Below, in pieces: positions 43,918-52,443 of a stretch of DNA of 64,000 nucleotides. This DNA comes from Enterocloster alcoholdehydrogenati (GTDB lineage: Bacteria; Bacillota; Clostridia; Lachnospirales; Lachnospiraceae). The stretch is taken from positions 62,001-126,000 of the forward strand of contig NZ_BLTJ01000003.1 of assembly GCF_013282095.1 (NCBI RefSeq), read 5' to 3'. Positions within the stretch are counted from its first letter, which is position 1. The number at the start of each line of letters is the position of its first letter. Position numbers and translations under genes: made by a program. Under the pieces are notes generated by a model. That model did not search any database, was not told the origin of the DNA, and saw nothing but the letters and a program-made list of their open reading frames with translations.

Positions 43918-44607
43918 ATGGATAAGGTGCTGCTTGTAATACCGGCATATAATGAGGAACAGAATATCGAACGGGTGGTGGACCAGCTGACCGATCAGTT
44001 TCCGGAATTTGACTATATCGTAGTCAATGACGGGTCAAAGGATCAGACGGCGGCTATCTGCAGGCGGAGGGGCTACCGCCTTTTGGATCTTCCGGTGAAT
44101 CTGGGACTGGCGGGCTGTTTTCAGGCAGGGATGAAATACGCATGGGAAAAGGGCTACCGCTATGCCATCCAGTTTGACGGCGATGGGCAGCACCGGCCTG
44201 AATTTATCAAGGCTATGCGGGAGAAGATGGATCAGGGCTATGACATTGTGATCGGCTCCCGGTTCGTGACCGTGCCAAAGGGCTGGTCGCCCCGTATGAT
44301 CGGAAGCCGGATTATCGGCGGCGCCATCCGCCTGACTACTGGGGCGAGGATTTGCGATCCCACCTCAGGGATGCGCCTTTTTAACCGGAAAATGATTGGT
44401 GAATTTGCCCTGAATCTGAACTATGGGCCGGAGCCGGATACCATTTCCTTTCTGATCCATCAGGGAGCCAGGGTAGCAGAGGTTCAGGTGACCATTGACG
44501 ACCGGACGGCGGGTGAGAGCTATCTGAAGCCCGTTACGGCAATAAAATACATGGCGCGGATGCTGCTTTCTATCCTGGTTGTGCAGAATTTCAGAAAACG
44601 GCAGTAG
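43918..44607 (+). CDS. DPM1/GacI-like polyprenyl-phosphate glycosyltransferase
   Basis: A 229-residue GT2 of the dolichol-phosphate mannosyltransferase type: LLVIPAYNEEQNIERVV, VNDGSKDQT, NVNLGLAG-like NLGLAGCFQAG, FDGDGQH (metal site), GSRF and ICDPTSGMRLFNR. Such enzymes make undecaprenyl-phosphate-sugar. Its length equals GacI of group A Streptococcus. ATG 43918 is preferred over the TTG at 43909. A DUF2304 protein (46974), a flippase (44633) and a DUF2142 GT-C (47446) complete a GacI/J/K/L-like set in the same operon. Confidence 0.87.
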   Translation: MDKVLLVIPAYNEEQNIERVVDQLTDQFPEFDYIVVNDGSKDQTAAICRRRGYRLLDLPVNLGLAGCFQAGMKYAWEKGYRYAIQFDGDGQHRPEFIKAMREKMDQGYDIVIGSRFVTVPKGWSPRMIGSRIIGGAIRLTTGARICDPTSGMRLFNRKMIGEFALNLNYGPEPDTISFLIHQGARVAEVQVTIDDRTAGESYLKPVTAIKYMARMLLSILVVQNFRKRQ

Positions 44608-44632
44608 ACGGCACAGGAAGGGATAAAGGGAA

Positions 44633-45928
44633 ATGACGGGAATGACAAAAGCCCTTCTTTACAAGGGAGATAATTTAAACCGGGCCAATATGGCGTGGAA
44701 TATAGCGGGCAGCTTTGTATACGCCTTTGCCAGCATGGTTCTGTCCTTTCTGGTGATCCGGCTGGCAGGTGAAGAGCAGGGAGGAATCTTTTCCTTCGGC
44801 TTTTCCACTCTGGGGCAGCAGCTGTTTCTGGTGGCCTACTTTGGCATTCGCCCCTACCAGATCACGGATGGAAACGGGGAATATACCTTCGGGGACTACC
44901 GCAGGCACCGGAATGTGACCTGCCTTATGGCCCTGGCGGCCGGAGCCGTGTTCCTTCTGCTGCGTCATGGGGCCTATATGGGGGGGATCGGAGACTATGA
45001 TGAAAAAAAATGCGCCATCCTGTTTCTTCTGGTGATCTATAAGGTGGTGGACGGGTATGCGGATGTGTATGAATCAGAATTTCAGCGTCAGGGCAGTCTG
45101 TATCTTACAGGAAAATCCAATTTTTTCCGAACAATTTTTTCTGTGGCTGTTTTTACTGTAACGCTGGCAGTCTTTGATCAGCTGATTTTTGCCTGTACGG
45201 CGGCGGTGGCAGCCCAGATAGGGGGAGTGGCCCTGTTTGATCTGGACGTGATCCGCGCCCTTCCAGGCATGAAATGGGAAACCCAAAAAGGACGGTGCGT
45301 GAAGCTGTTTCGCAGCACCGGTTTTCTGTTTGTATCCGTTTTCCTTGATTTTTATATTTTCTCCTCGGCCAAGTATGCCATTGACGCCAGGATGAATAAT
45401 GCGGCGTCCGGTTATTTTAACTTGATTTTTATGCCTACCTCTGTTATCTATATGGTAGCGAATTTCGTGATCCGCCCTTATCTGACCACTCTGACCGGGC
45501 TGTGGGTAAAGGGAGAAAAGAAATCTTTTAAGGAGACGCTTTTAAGGATCGGCATGGTGATCGGAGCGCTGACCGTTTTGGCGGTGGGAGGGACTCTGAT
45601 TCTTGGAAAATGGGTTCTTTCAGTGATGGAGGGGATCATGGGCGGAGAACCCGGAGTTCTGACCGCCTATTTTTGGGCGTTTGCGGGTATTGTACTGGGA
45701 GGCGGTTTTTATGCCCTGGCTAATCTCATGTACTATGCCCTGGTAATCATGCGCAGGCAGAAGGCGGTATTTTTTGTATATGCGGCAGGGGCCGCGGCTG
45801 CGGCCGTACTGTCAGGCGCTTTTGTGGGCGCCTTTGGCATCAACGGAGCGGCTCTTTGCTATGTAGTGCTGATGGGGGGATTATGCTTGGGCTTTGGTCT
45901 GTGCACGGCTAAGGGCCTGAGCCGATGA
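44633..45928 (+). CDS. Polysaccharide flippase (GacK-like, PST/MATE fold)
   Basis: A 431-residue membrane protein with about 12 helices. MAWNIAGSFVYAFASMVLSFLVIRLAG resembles the start of PST-type flippases; no other motif is diagnostic. It follows the GacI-like gene by 25 bases and would flip undecaprenyl-phosphate-linked sugar or a short glycan to the outside. Confidence 0.82.
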   Translation: MTGMTKALLYKGDNLNRANMAWNIAGSFVYAFASMVLSFLVIRLAGEEQGGIFSFGFSTLGQQLFLVAYFGIRPYQITDGNGEYTFGDYRRHRNVTCLMALAAGAVFLLLRHGAYMGGIGDYDEKKCAILFLLVIYKVVDGYADVYESEFQRQGSLYLTGKSNFFRTIFSVAVFTVTLAVFDQLIFACTAAVAAQIGGVALFDLDVIRALPGMKWETQKGRCVKLFRSTGFLFVSVFLDFYIFSSAKYAIDARMNNAASGYFNLIFMPTSVIYMVANFVIRPYLTTLTGLWVKGEKKSFKETLLRIGMVIGALTVLAVGGTLILGKWVLSVMEGIMGGEPGVLTAYFWAFAGIVLGGGFYALANLMYYALVIMRRQKAVFFVYAAGAAAAAVLSGAFVGAFGINGAALCYVVLMGGLCLGFGLCTAKGLSR

Positions 45929-45966
45929 CGGCTGTGAAAGCGGAGAGGTAAAAGGAGAGAGCGCCG

Positions 45967-46947
45967 ATGGAAGAATGGTTTAGGAAAAATGAGACGGGCC
46001 GCCGCTTAAAGGTGGATGTGGTGATCCCCGCCTACAAGCCGGGAAAGAAATTTTCCAGGCTTTTGAAAATGCTGGAGCGTCAGACCTGGCCAGTGGGAAA
46101 GGTCATTGTGATGAATACGGAAAAGTCCTTCTGGAATGACCATGGCTTTGAGGGAATTGGGAATCTGGAGGTCCACCATCTGACCAAGGAGGAGTTTGAT
46201 CATGGAGATACCAGAAACCGGGGAATGAAGCTCAGCCGGGCAGATATCGTGGTGTTTATGACGGACGACGCAGTTCCGGCGGATGAGCATCTCATCGAAG
46301 AGCTGGTAAAGGCATTTGCTCAGAGAGGGCCGGAGGGCGAGGCGGTGATTATGGCATATGCAAGGCAGCTGCCGGATAAGGACTGCGCCCTTGCGGAGCG
46401 GTATACCCGTTCGTTTAACTACCCGGAGGAGAGCTGTGTTAAGACAAAGGCAGATTTAAAACGTCTGGGAATCAAGACCTTTTTTGCGTCCAATGTGTGC
46501 TGCGCCTATGACAGGGAGAAATTCTGGTTCCAGGGAGGATTTATACGCAGAACCATTTTCAATGAGGATATGATCTTTGCAGGCAGGGCGGTGCTCCAGG
46601 ATGATTATGCGGTGGCTTATGCGGCAGAGGCCAGGGTGATCCATTCTCACAACTACAACTGCAGACAGCAGTTTAAGCGAAATTTTGATCTTGCGGTGTC
46701 TCAGGCGGATCACCCAGAAATATTTAACGGTATCCGGTCAGAGAGCGAAGGTATCCGGCTGGTGAAATCCACGGCCCGTTTTCTAATACGTCAGAAGAAG
46801 CCCTGGCTGGTGCCGGGACTGGTGGTAAAAAGCGGGTTTAAGTATCTGGGATACCGCGCTGGAAAATGTTACCGTCTGCTGCCGGGGTGGATGATCCTTA
46901 AGTGTACCATGAACCGGGAATACTGGAAAAAACAGCCGGTGCGCTAG
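45967..46947 (+). CDS. Rhamnosyltransferase-like family 2 glycosyltransferase
   Basis: A 326-residue GT2 with VDVVIPAYKPGKKFSRLLKML, HHLTKEEFDHGDTRNRGM (a segment typical of rhamnosyltransferases) and VVFMTDDAVPAD (metal site). Late FNEDMIFAGRAVLQDDYAVAY is also usual in this group. It likely adds rhamnose from dTDP-rhamnose made by the rml genes. Confidence 0.88.
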   Translation: MEEWFRKNETGRRLKVDVVIPAYKPGKKFSRLLKMLERQTWPVGKVIVMNTEKSFWNDHGFEGIGNLEVHHLTKEEFDHGDTRNRGMKLSRADIVVFMTDDAVPADEHLIEELVKAFAQRGPEGEAVIMAYARQLPDKDCALAERYTRSFNYPEESCVKTKADLKRLGIKTFFASNVCCAYDREKFWFQGGFIRRTIFNEDMIFAGRAVLQDDYAVAYAAEARVIHSHNYNCRQQFKRNFDLAVSQADHPEIFNGIRSESEGIRLVKSTARFLIRQKKPWLVPGLVVKSGFKYLGYRAGKCYRLLPGWMILKCTMNREYWKKQPVR

Positions 46948-46973
46948 GCAGGCTTAGAAAGCGGGGTTTTACT

Positions 46974-47423
46974 ATGATGACAGGTATGCTGCGGGTAATG
47001 CTGATCCTGGTATCCGTATTTACCATGGCATTTATGATGCGAAAGATACGGCAGGCAAAGATGGAGATCGAGGCGGCACTGTTCTGGACCGCCATGGCTT
47101 TAATGCTGGTAGTATTTGCCGTTTTTCCGTCAGTGGCGGATCTGTGCGCAAGGCTTCTGGGGATTTATTCTACCGCAAACTTTCTTTTCCTTTTTATGAT
47201 TTTCCTGCTGATTGTGAAGCTGTTCGGCATAACGGTGCAGCTTTCCCAGCTCGAAACCCGCCAGAGGGAGCTGGTGCAGAAGCTTGCCCTTGAGAAACGC
47301 ATGGAGGAGGAAATGCGTCGGGAGTGCATGGAGGCGTCAGAGAAAGCGCCGAAACAGGAGGAACCTGTGAGGGCGCTGACAGAGGCAAATGACCCGGCGG
47401 AGCAGGTACGGCGGCATGAATAA
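46974..47423 (+). CDS. DUF2304 membrane protein (GacJ-like)
   Basis: A 149-residue protein with three membrane helices. MMRKIRQAKMEIEAALFW, VFAVFPSVADLCARLLGIYSTANFLF and FGITVQLSQLETRQRELVQKL are the DUF2304 pattern. GacJ of S. pyogenes, a DUF2304 protein, binds the DPM1-like enzyme GacI and raises its activity. The tail (about 110-149) is a charged helix, a likely contact for the GT. ATG 46974 follows a weak site; a second ATG is adjacent. Confidence 0.85.
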   Translation: MMTGMLRVMLILVSVFTMAFMMRKIRQAKMEIEAALFWTAMALMLVVFAVFPSVADLCARLLGIYSTANFLFLFMIFLLIVKLFGITVQLSQLETRQRELVQKLALEKRMEEEMRRECMEASEKAPKQEEPVRALTEANDPAEQVRRHE

Positions 47424-47445
47424 AATGGAAAAAAAAGGAAAAAAT

Positions 47446-49161
47446 ATGAGCCTGCAAGACGTCGGCACAGCGCAGGCAGATGTGGCTGGCGGGAAAGAGA
47501 AAAACAGCCTGTATGCCCGCTGGGGCTGGCTTGCCGGGCCGCTGGTCATAGCCGCACTGTGTTTGTGGCATGGACTGGATGTGGAAAATTCGGTGACGGA
47601 AACGGGAGAGCGCTGGCTGTACGGGTGGTACGCAGGGCTGGCGGTGCTGGCGCTGGCAGTGACGGCAGGTCTGGGGATAGAGCTTTTCATCCGCAGGAAA
47701 ATGAAGCTGGAAACGCTGTTTGTGGTTTCTGTGGCCGCACTGGGACTGATCTATACGCTGGTGCTTCCGCCACTTTCGGCTCCTGATGAGGTAAGCCACT
47801 ATATCAGTGCCTATGAGCTGTCCAGCCGGCTGATGGGCCGTGAGGCGGTGAATGAAAACGGGCTGATTCGGATTCGGGCAGAGGATGCCTGGCTGGAGGA
47901 TGTAAACGATGTGCTGGCCGACGATGGGACGCAAACCGGGAACGGAAATGATGCCGTGATCCTGGGGCAGGAGCTGACAGAGGGGACGTATCAAAGGCTT
48001 CACGAGGAGATAACAGGAGCAGATGGATATAAGGAGCCGGAGACGTATCAGGCGGGAGCAGCAAAGCCTGCAGACATGGCCAACGATACGGCCGTTTCCT
48101 ACCAGCCATCCGTCCGCACCACCCCCCTTGCTTATCTGCCTCAGGCGCTGGGGTTTACTCTTGCAAGAGTGCTTGGCCTGGGAAGCCTGGGCCTTTTGTA
48201 TATGGGGCGGCTTTTTAATCTGGCATTTTTCGCCGCAGCAGGCCGTCAGACCTTAAAGCGTCTCCCCTTTGGAAAGACGGTGGTTTTCGGCGTATATCTG
48301 CTGCCGATGAACCTGCACCTGGTATCCTCACTGTCATATGATGTGCTGATCACGGCCCTCTGCGGTTATTTTACGGCTCTGTCTCTGGATCTGGCTTATC
48401 GGGCCAGGCGTGTGCGGCTTAAAGATGTGGCTTTGCTGGCTCTGACCCTGGCGGTCATGGGGCCCTGCAAAATGGTCTATGGTGTGATCGCAGGTCTTTG
48501 CCTTCTGATCCCTGTAAGGAAATTTGGCGGCTGGGGCCGGTGGCTGGGATCTGCCGCCGCGGTACTGGGAGCGTTTCTGTGCGCCATGGCTGCAGTTAAT
48601 CTGGGAACTGTGTCTATGTATACAAAAGCAGAGGACAGTTATATTGCCTGGGCGGGAGAGACAGGGTATACCTTTGCGGAACTGCTTCACCGCCCCGTCC
48701 ATGTACTCAAGCTGTGCTACGATACCTTTGTATGGAAGGGAACCCAGCTGTTTGAGGGGATGATCGGCGGTTCGCTGGGGAATCAGGATCCGGTTTTAAA
48801 TACCCCTGCGGCTGTTATCCTGGCGCTTACAGCTATTTTAGTGATCCTGGCCTTAAAAAAGCCAGAAGAGACTGTACAGATGAAGGCAGGAGACCGGATC
48901 TGGATCGGTTGTCTGGCTGTTTTAGTGCTGGGCGCGCTGATGTTTTCCATGCTTCTTGCCTGGACACCCAGAAGCGCTTCCATGATCGAAGGCGTTCAGG
49001 GGCGATATCTCCTTCCCGTACTTCCGGCGTTGCTTCTTACCATAAAAAATAACCGGGTGGTCCGAACAGGAAACGATGACCGGGGACTGCTTTATGGAAT
49101 CATGGCAATGGACGTATATGTGGCGGTGCGCATTTTTGCAGTGGTGTGTCTGCGGCTGTAG
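47446..49161 (+). CDS. DUF2142 membrane protein, probable GT-C glycosyltransferase (GacL-like)
   Basis: A 571-residue protein with about 11-12 membrane helices. The PPLSAPDEVSHYISAYELSS loop holds the acidic PDE-x-x-H motif near the first outer loop, typical of DUF2142 and of GT-C enzymes that use lipid-phosphate sugars outside the membrane. It would transfer the sugar made by the GacI-like enzyme to the polymer. ATG 47446 is chosen because AAAAAGGAA lies six bases before it; ATG 47425 or 47416 would add seven or ten residues. Confidence 0.82.
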   Translation: MSLQDVGTAQADVAGGKEKNSLYARWGWLAGPLVIAALCLWHGLDVENSVTETGERWLYGWYAGLAVLALAVTAGLGIELFIRRKMKLETLFVVSVAALGLIYTLVLPPLSAPDEVSHYISAYELSSRLMGREAVNENGLIRIRAEDAWLEDVNDVLADDGTQTGNGNDAVILGQELTEGTYQRLHEEITGADGYKEPETYQAGAAKPADMANDTAVSYQPSVRTTPLAYLPQALGFTLARVLGLGSLGLLYMGRLFNLAFFAAAGRQTLKRLPFGKTVVFGVYLLPMNLHLVSSLSYDVLITALCGYFTALSLDLAYRARRVRLKDVALLALTLAVMGPCKMVYGVIAGLCLLIPVRKFGGWGRWLGSAAAVLGAFLCAMAAVNLGTVSMYTKAEDSYIAWAGETGYTFAELLHRPVHVLKLCYDTFVWKGTQLFEGMIGGSLGNQDPVLNTPAAVILALTAILVILALKKPEETVQMKAGDRIWIGCLAVLVLGALMFSMLLAWTPRSASMIEGVQGRYLLPVLPALLLTIKNNRVVRTGNDDRGLLYGIMAMDVYVAVRIFAVVCLRL

Positions 49162-49206
49162 AGGCGCATCTGCGCCTGGGGATAAGAGAATGCAGGGTAT
49201 AAACAG

Positions 49207-49235
49207 TTGCAACCATGTGGATAACGTGGTAGAAT
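49207..49235 (+). promoter_or_regulatory. Promoter of rmlC and the Wzm gene
   Basis: TTGCAA (49207-49212), 17 bases, TAGAAT (49230-49235). A small GGCGCA/TGCGCC hairpin lies just upstream at about 49163-49176 without a T-run. Confidence 0.6.
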
Positions 49236-49335
49236 TTCCTGATAGATGTGGAAAACACATTTACACGGCCAAAATGCGGCTTGAGAGTGTCTCCCTGTCC
49301 GCTGACGGCAAAACAATAAAAGGAGAAAACGAAAT

Positions 49336-49890
49336 ATGGGAAAGATTAAAGTAACAGCCTGCGATATCGAGGGCCTTTATGTGATTGAGCCTGCTGTATT
49401 TAAGGATGAAAGAGGATATTTTATGGAAACCTATAACCAGAACGACTTTAAGGAGGCAGGGCTGGACATGACCTTTGTTCAGGACAACCAGTCCATGTCT
49501 GTAAAGGGCGTTTTGAGAGGCCTCCATTTTCAGAAGCAGTACCCCCAGGGCAAGCTGGTGCGTGCTGTTCGCGGAACAGTGTTTGATGTTGCGGTGGATT
49601 TGCGCTCTGATTCCAAAACCTATGGAAAATGGTTCGGCGTTACCTTATCCGCTGAGAACAAGAAGCAGTTTTACATTCCTGAGGGCTTTGCACATGGGTT
49701 CTTAGTCCTGTCCGATGAGGCAGAGTTTGCCTACAAGTGCACAGACTTCTATCATCCCGGCGATGAAGGCGGTCTGCTCTGGAGCGATCCCCAGATCGGC
49801 GTTGAGTGGCCCATTGAGCCGGATATGGAACTGATCATTTCCGAAAAGGACAAGAAGTGGAGCGGCCTTAAGGATACCTTTAAATTCTAA
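49336..49890 (+). CDS. rmlC: dTDP-4-dehydrorhamnose 3,5-epimerase
   Basis: A 184-residue cupin-fold epimerase, third step of dTDP-L-rhamnose synthesis. AVFKDERGYFMETYNQ, QDNQSMSVKGVLRGLHFQ (catalytic His region), GKLVRAVRGTVFDVAVDLR and FAHGFLVLSDEAEFAYKC are all RmlC signatures. AAAAGGAG precedes the ATG. It is separated from rmlA, rmlB and rmlD by 23 kb and sits beside the exporter permease, so rhamnose supply is tied to this export cluster. Confidence 0.97.
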   Translation: MGKIKVTACDIEGLYVIEPAVFKDERGYFMETYNQNDFKEAGLDMTFVQDNQSMSVKGVLRGLHFQKQYPQGKLVRAVRGTVFDVAVDLRSDSKTYGKWFGVTLSAENKKQFYIPEGFAHGFLVLSDEAEFAYKCTDFYHPGDEGGLLWSDPQIGVEWPIEPDMELIISEKDKKWSGLKDTFKF

Positions 49891-49909
49891 TGGCAAAGGA
49901 TGCAGACGT

Positions 49910-50722
49910 ATGAATTATGTAATTTCTCTGCTGAAAGAGATCGTCAGAAAACGGAAACTTATATGGGATCTTGGTAAGGCGGATTTCAGAAAACGGTTCG
50001 TAGGCTCGTACTTCGGCATTGTGTGGATGTTTATCCAGCCGGTAGTGACAGTAGTGATCTACGCTGTAATCTTCGGCATCGGTTTTAAATCGCCGCCTCC
50101 CGTACCCGGGGTAAGCTATGTGGTATGGCTGGTGCCCGGTATTGTGCCCTGGTTTTTCTTCAGCGAGGCACTGAATACGGAAACGGGCTGTCTGCAGGAA
50201 TACAGCTATCTGGTAAAAAAGGTAGTCTTTCAGGTAGAGATCCTGCCGATTATCAAGCTGATTTCCAGTCTGTTAGTCCATGGATTTTTCGTGCTGATCA
50301 TGGCCGGGATGTATCTGATCGCAGGTATGCCGGTGCGGATCACCTGGATCCAGGTTCTCTACTACACCTTTTCGGCCTCTGTGCTGGCTTTGGGACTGGG
50401 ATATTTTACTGCCTCCGTGAACGTATTTTTTAAGGATATGGCTCAGATTGTAGGGATCTTTCTTCAGTTTGGCATCTGGCTCAGCCCTATCATGTACCAT
50501 GAGTCCATGTTTACAGACCGGATTCCCTGGATCGAAACCCTGTTTAAGATCAATCCCTTCTACTATATCGTCACTGGCTACAAAGACAGCATGATTACCG
50601 GAAACTGGTTTTGGGAGCGACCTAAGCTGACGCTGTATTACTGGGCCTTCACTCTGATCGTACTGTTGGGCGGCCTGAAAATGTTTAAAAAGCTGCGGCC
50701 GCATTTCTCAGATGTGCTGTAA
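49910..50722 (+). CDS. wzm: Polysaccharide ABC exporter permease (Wzm type)
   Basis: A 270-residue ABC-2 permease with six helices: LIWDLGKADFRKRFVGSYFGIVWMFIQPVVTVVIYAVIF and the later LQFGIWLSPIMY and NPFYYIVTGYKD are typical of Wzm/TagG/RgpC. It exports a finished lipid-linked polysaccharide. Its ATPase partner is at 54505, 3.8 kb downstream, with five unrelated genes in between, an unusual split. Confidence 0.93.
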   Translation: MNYVISLLKEIVRKRKLIWDLGKADFRKRFVGSYFGIVWMFIQPVVTVVIYAVIFGIGFKSPPPVPGVSYVVWLVPGIVPWFFFSEALNTETGCLQEYSYLVKKVVFQVEILPIIKLISSLLVHGFFVLIMAGMYLIAGMPVRITWIQVLYYTFSASVLALGLGYFTASVNVFFKDMAQIVGIFLQFGIWLSPIMYHESMFTDRIPWIETLFKINPFYYIVTGYKDSMITGNWFWERPKLTLYYWAFTLIVLLGGLKMFKKLRPHFSDVL

Positions 50723-50733
50723 CAGGGCGCGAT

Positions 50734-51333
50734 ATGATACAGAAAATAGAGGTGGGATGGCGGCAGGGCGATAAGGAAGGCGTGATTTCTGCGCAGGTGA
50801 TCTATTCCCGCCGCCGGACGCTGGGGCTTGAGATAAAAGCTGACGGCCAGGCTGTGATACGGGTTCCTGAGGGGATTGGGGATTCGGTCGTTATGGACTT
50901 TGTCCGGGATCGTCAGGAATGGATTGTGGAAAAATGGTTTCTCACCCAGCAGAAACGAAGCCGCTTGGCAGGCGCGTCTCCTCATGATTATGAGGGTCAT
51001 CCTGAGATTGAGGCGTTCTACCGCCGTCAGGCCCGCAAGCGGATCACAGAGCGGACGGCCTATTTTGCAAGACGGATGGGGGTTACCTACGGACGTATTT
51101 CCATCCGTGCTGCAAAGACCCGCTGGGGCAGCTGCAGCGGGGAAGGAAATTTGAATTTTCACTGGAAGCTGATCCTGATGCCGCCGGAGATTTTAGACTA
51201 TGTGGTCGTCCATGAGCTGGCCCACCGAAGGGAAATGAACCATTCAAGCCGTTTCTGGGCGCAGGTGGCAGAGATTCTCCCGGACTATAAGGCAAGAAGG
51301 CAGTGGCTGAAGGAGAATGGGAATTACGTATAG
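50734..51333 (+). CDS. YgjP/WLM-type metal-dependent hydrolase
   Basis: A 199-residue protein of the YgjP (DUF45, M48-like) family: IYSRRRTLGLEIKADGQAVIRVP at the start, RWGSCSGEGNLNFHWKLILMP and the zinc motif VVHELAHRREMNHS with the later FW. The family is metal-dependent; its substrate is not established (a nucleotide-triphosphate hydrolase role has been proposed for some). It starts 12 bases after wzm but is probably unrelated to export. Confidence 0.87.
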   Translation: MIQKIEVGWRQGDKEGVISAQVIYSRRRTLGLEIKADGQAVIRVPEGIGDSVVMDFVRDRQEWIVEKWFLTQQKRSRLAGASPHDYEGHPEIEAFYRRQARKRITERTAYFARRMGVTYGRISIRAAKTRWGSCSGEGNLNFHWKLILMPPEILDYVVVHELAHRREMNHSSRFWAQVAEILPDYKARRQWLKENGNYV

Positions 51334-51350
51334 CGGAAAGCAGACAGTCA

Positions 51351-51383
51351 AAGAGCGGTAGCCTAAAACGCTGCCGCTCTTTT
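51351..51383. terminator. Bidirectional terminator
   Basis: A 12-bp stem AAGAGCGGTAGC (51351-51362) with GCTGCCGCTCTT (51370-51381), one G-T pair, 7-base loop, T-run to the right and A-run to the left. It serves the convergent YgjP and thioredoxin genes. Confidence 0.85.
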
Positions 51384-51398
51384 CTATGTGGCTTATAA

Positions 51399-51716
51399 TT
51401 ATTTTGCTTTTTCCAGTGCAGCCTCCAGTTCGGCCGGAGAGATAAGGCCTACGGTCTTGTTTACTTCCTGACCGTTTTTAAAGTAGATCAGGGTAGGAAC
51501 GCTCATGACCTGGAAACGGGATGCCAGATCCATTTCCTCATCGATATCTACCTTGTAGAAATGAGCTTCAGGGTGAAGTTCTGCCATGCGCTCTACTGCG
51601 GGAGCCAGCATTTTGCAGGGGCCGCACCAGGTAGCGAAGAAATCCACCACTACTACGTCATCGCCTGCGTTTACTGCCTGGTCAAAGGTTGCGGATGTGA
51701 GATGTGTCAGTGCCAT
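51399..51716 (-). CDS. trxA: Thioredoxin
   Basis: A 105-residue thioredoxin with the active site FFATWCGPCKMLAP and the cis-Pro segment MSVPTLIYFKNG. It reduces disulfides in the cytosol. ATG at 51714-51716 follows GGAGGTATATAT; a longer reading upstream is not conserved. Confidence 0.97.
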   Translation of the reverse strand: MALTHLTSATFDQAVNAGDDVVVVDFFATWCGPCKMLAPAVERMAELHPEAHFYKVDIDEEMDLASRFQVMSVPTLIYFKNGQEVNKTVGLISPAELEAALEKAK

Positions 51717-51858
51717 ATATATACCTCCTGTTGATGAGTACCTCCAAAGGTACATCGCTGTTTTCATTGTTATAGATAGGATACCACAGATATACCTGTT
51801 TTTATGTGATAAAAGTCACGAAACATAAAAATATTTTCCTGTGTCAGTCAGATGGCAG

Positions 51859-52443
51859 CTATAACATTTTCATCATAAGCTGTATTGCAACCTCCGCTGC
51901 GCCGGAGAGCAGCATCACATGGATGGGATTCATTTTACATTTGATAAGCAGAGCCAGGGAAACCAGGAAGATCCCCGCTGCACGCAGATTGGTATTTGCG
52001 GCAAGCGTTTTTATATCTGTGCCCGAAACCGCGCCGCCCCAGAAGGCAGTGACCAGGATACTGACTCCGGCGGCGGCGATCATTGCAATGACAGCGGGCC
52101 GAAGGGATTTTAAAATACCCTGGAGCAGGCTCAGGTTACGGTAACGCAGATAAATTTTTGCCAGTACCGTGACCAGGATACAGGAAGGAAGCACACAGCC
52201 AAAGGTAGCGACCAGTGCTCCCGGCATACCTGCGATCCGGGTGCCTACAAAGGTGGCGGAATTGACTGCGATGGGGCCTGGGGTCATCTGGGAAATGGTA
52301 ATCAGATCGGTAAATTCCGACTGGGTCAGCCAGGGATGAAGCTGGACCACCTGATTCTGAATCAAAGGCATGGCTGCATAGCCTCCGCCGAAGCTGAAGG
52401 CTCCGATTTGAAGGAAACTTAAAAAAAGCTGTAAATAGATCAT
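51859..52443 (-). CDS. chrA: Chromate transporter (ChrA half-size), second subunit
   Basis: A 194-residue membrane protein with the ChrA signature FLQIGAFSFGGGYAAMPLIQ and QMTPGPIAVNSATFVG. Half-size ChrA proteins work in pairs; the partner gene overlaps it by four bases. The natural substrate in a gut anaerobe may be another oxyanion and not chromate. Confidence 0.92.
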   Translation of the reverse strand: MIYLQLFLSFLQIGAFSFGGGYAAMPLIQNQVVQLHPWLTQSEFTDLITISQMTPGPIAVNSATFVGTRIAGMPGALVATFGCVLPSCILVTVLAKIYLRYRNLSLLQGILKSLRPAVIAMIAAAGVSILVTAFWGGAVSGTDIKTLAANTNLRAAGIFLVSLALLIKCKMNPIHVMLLSGAAEVAIQLMMKML

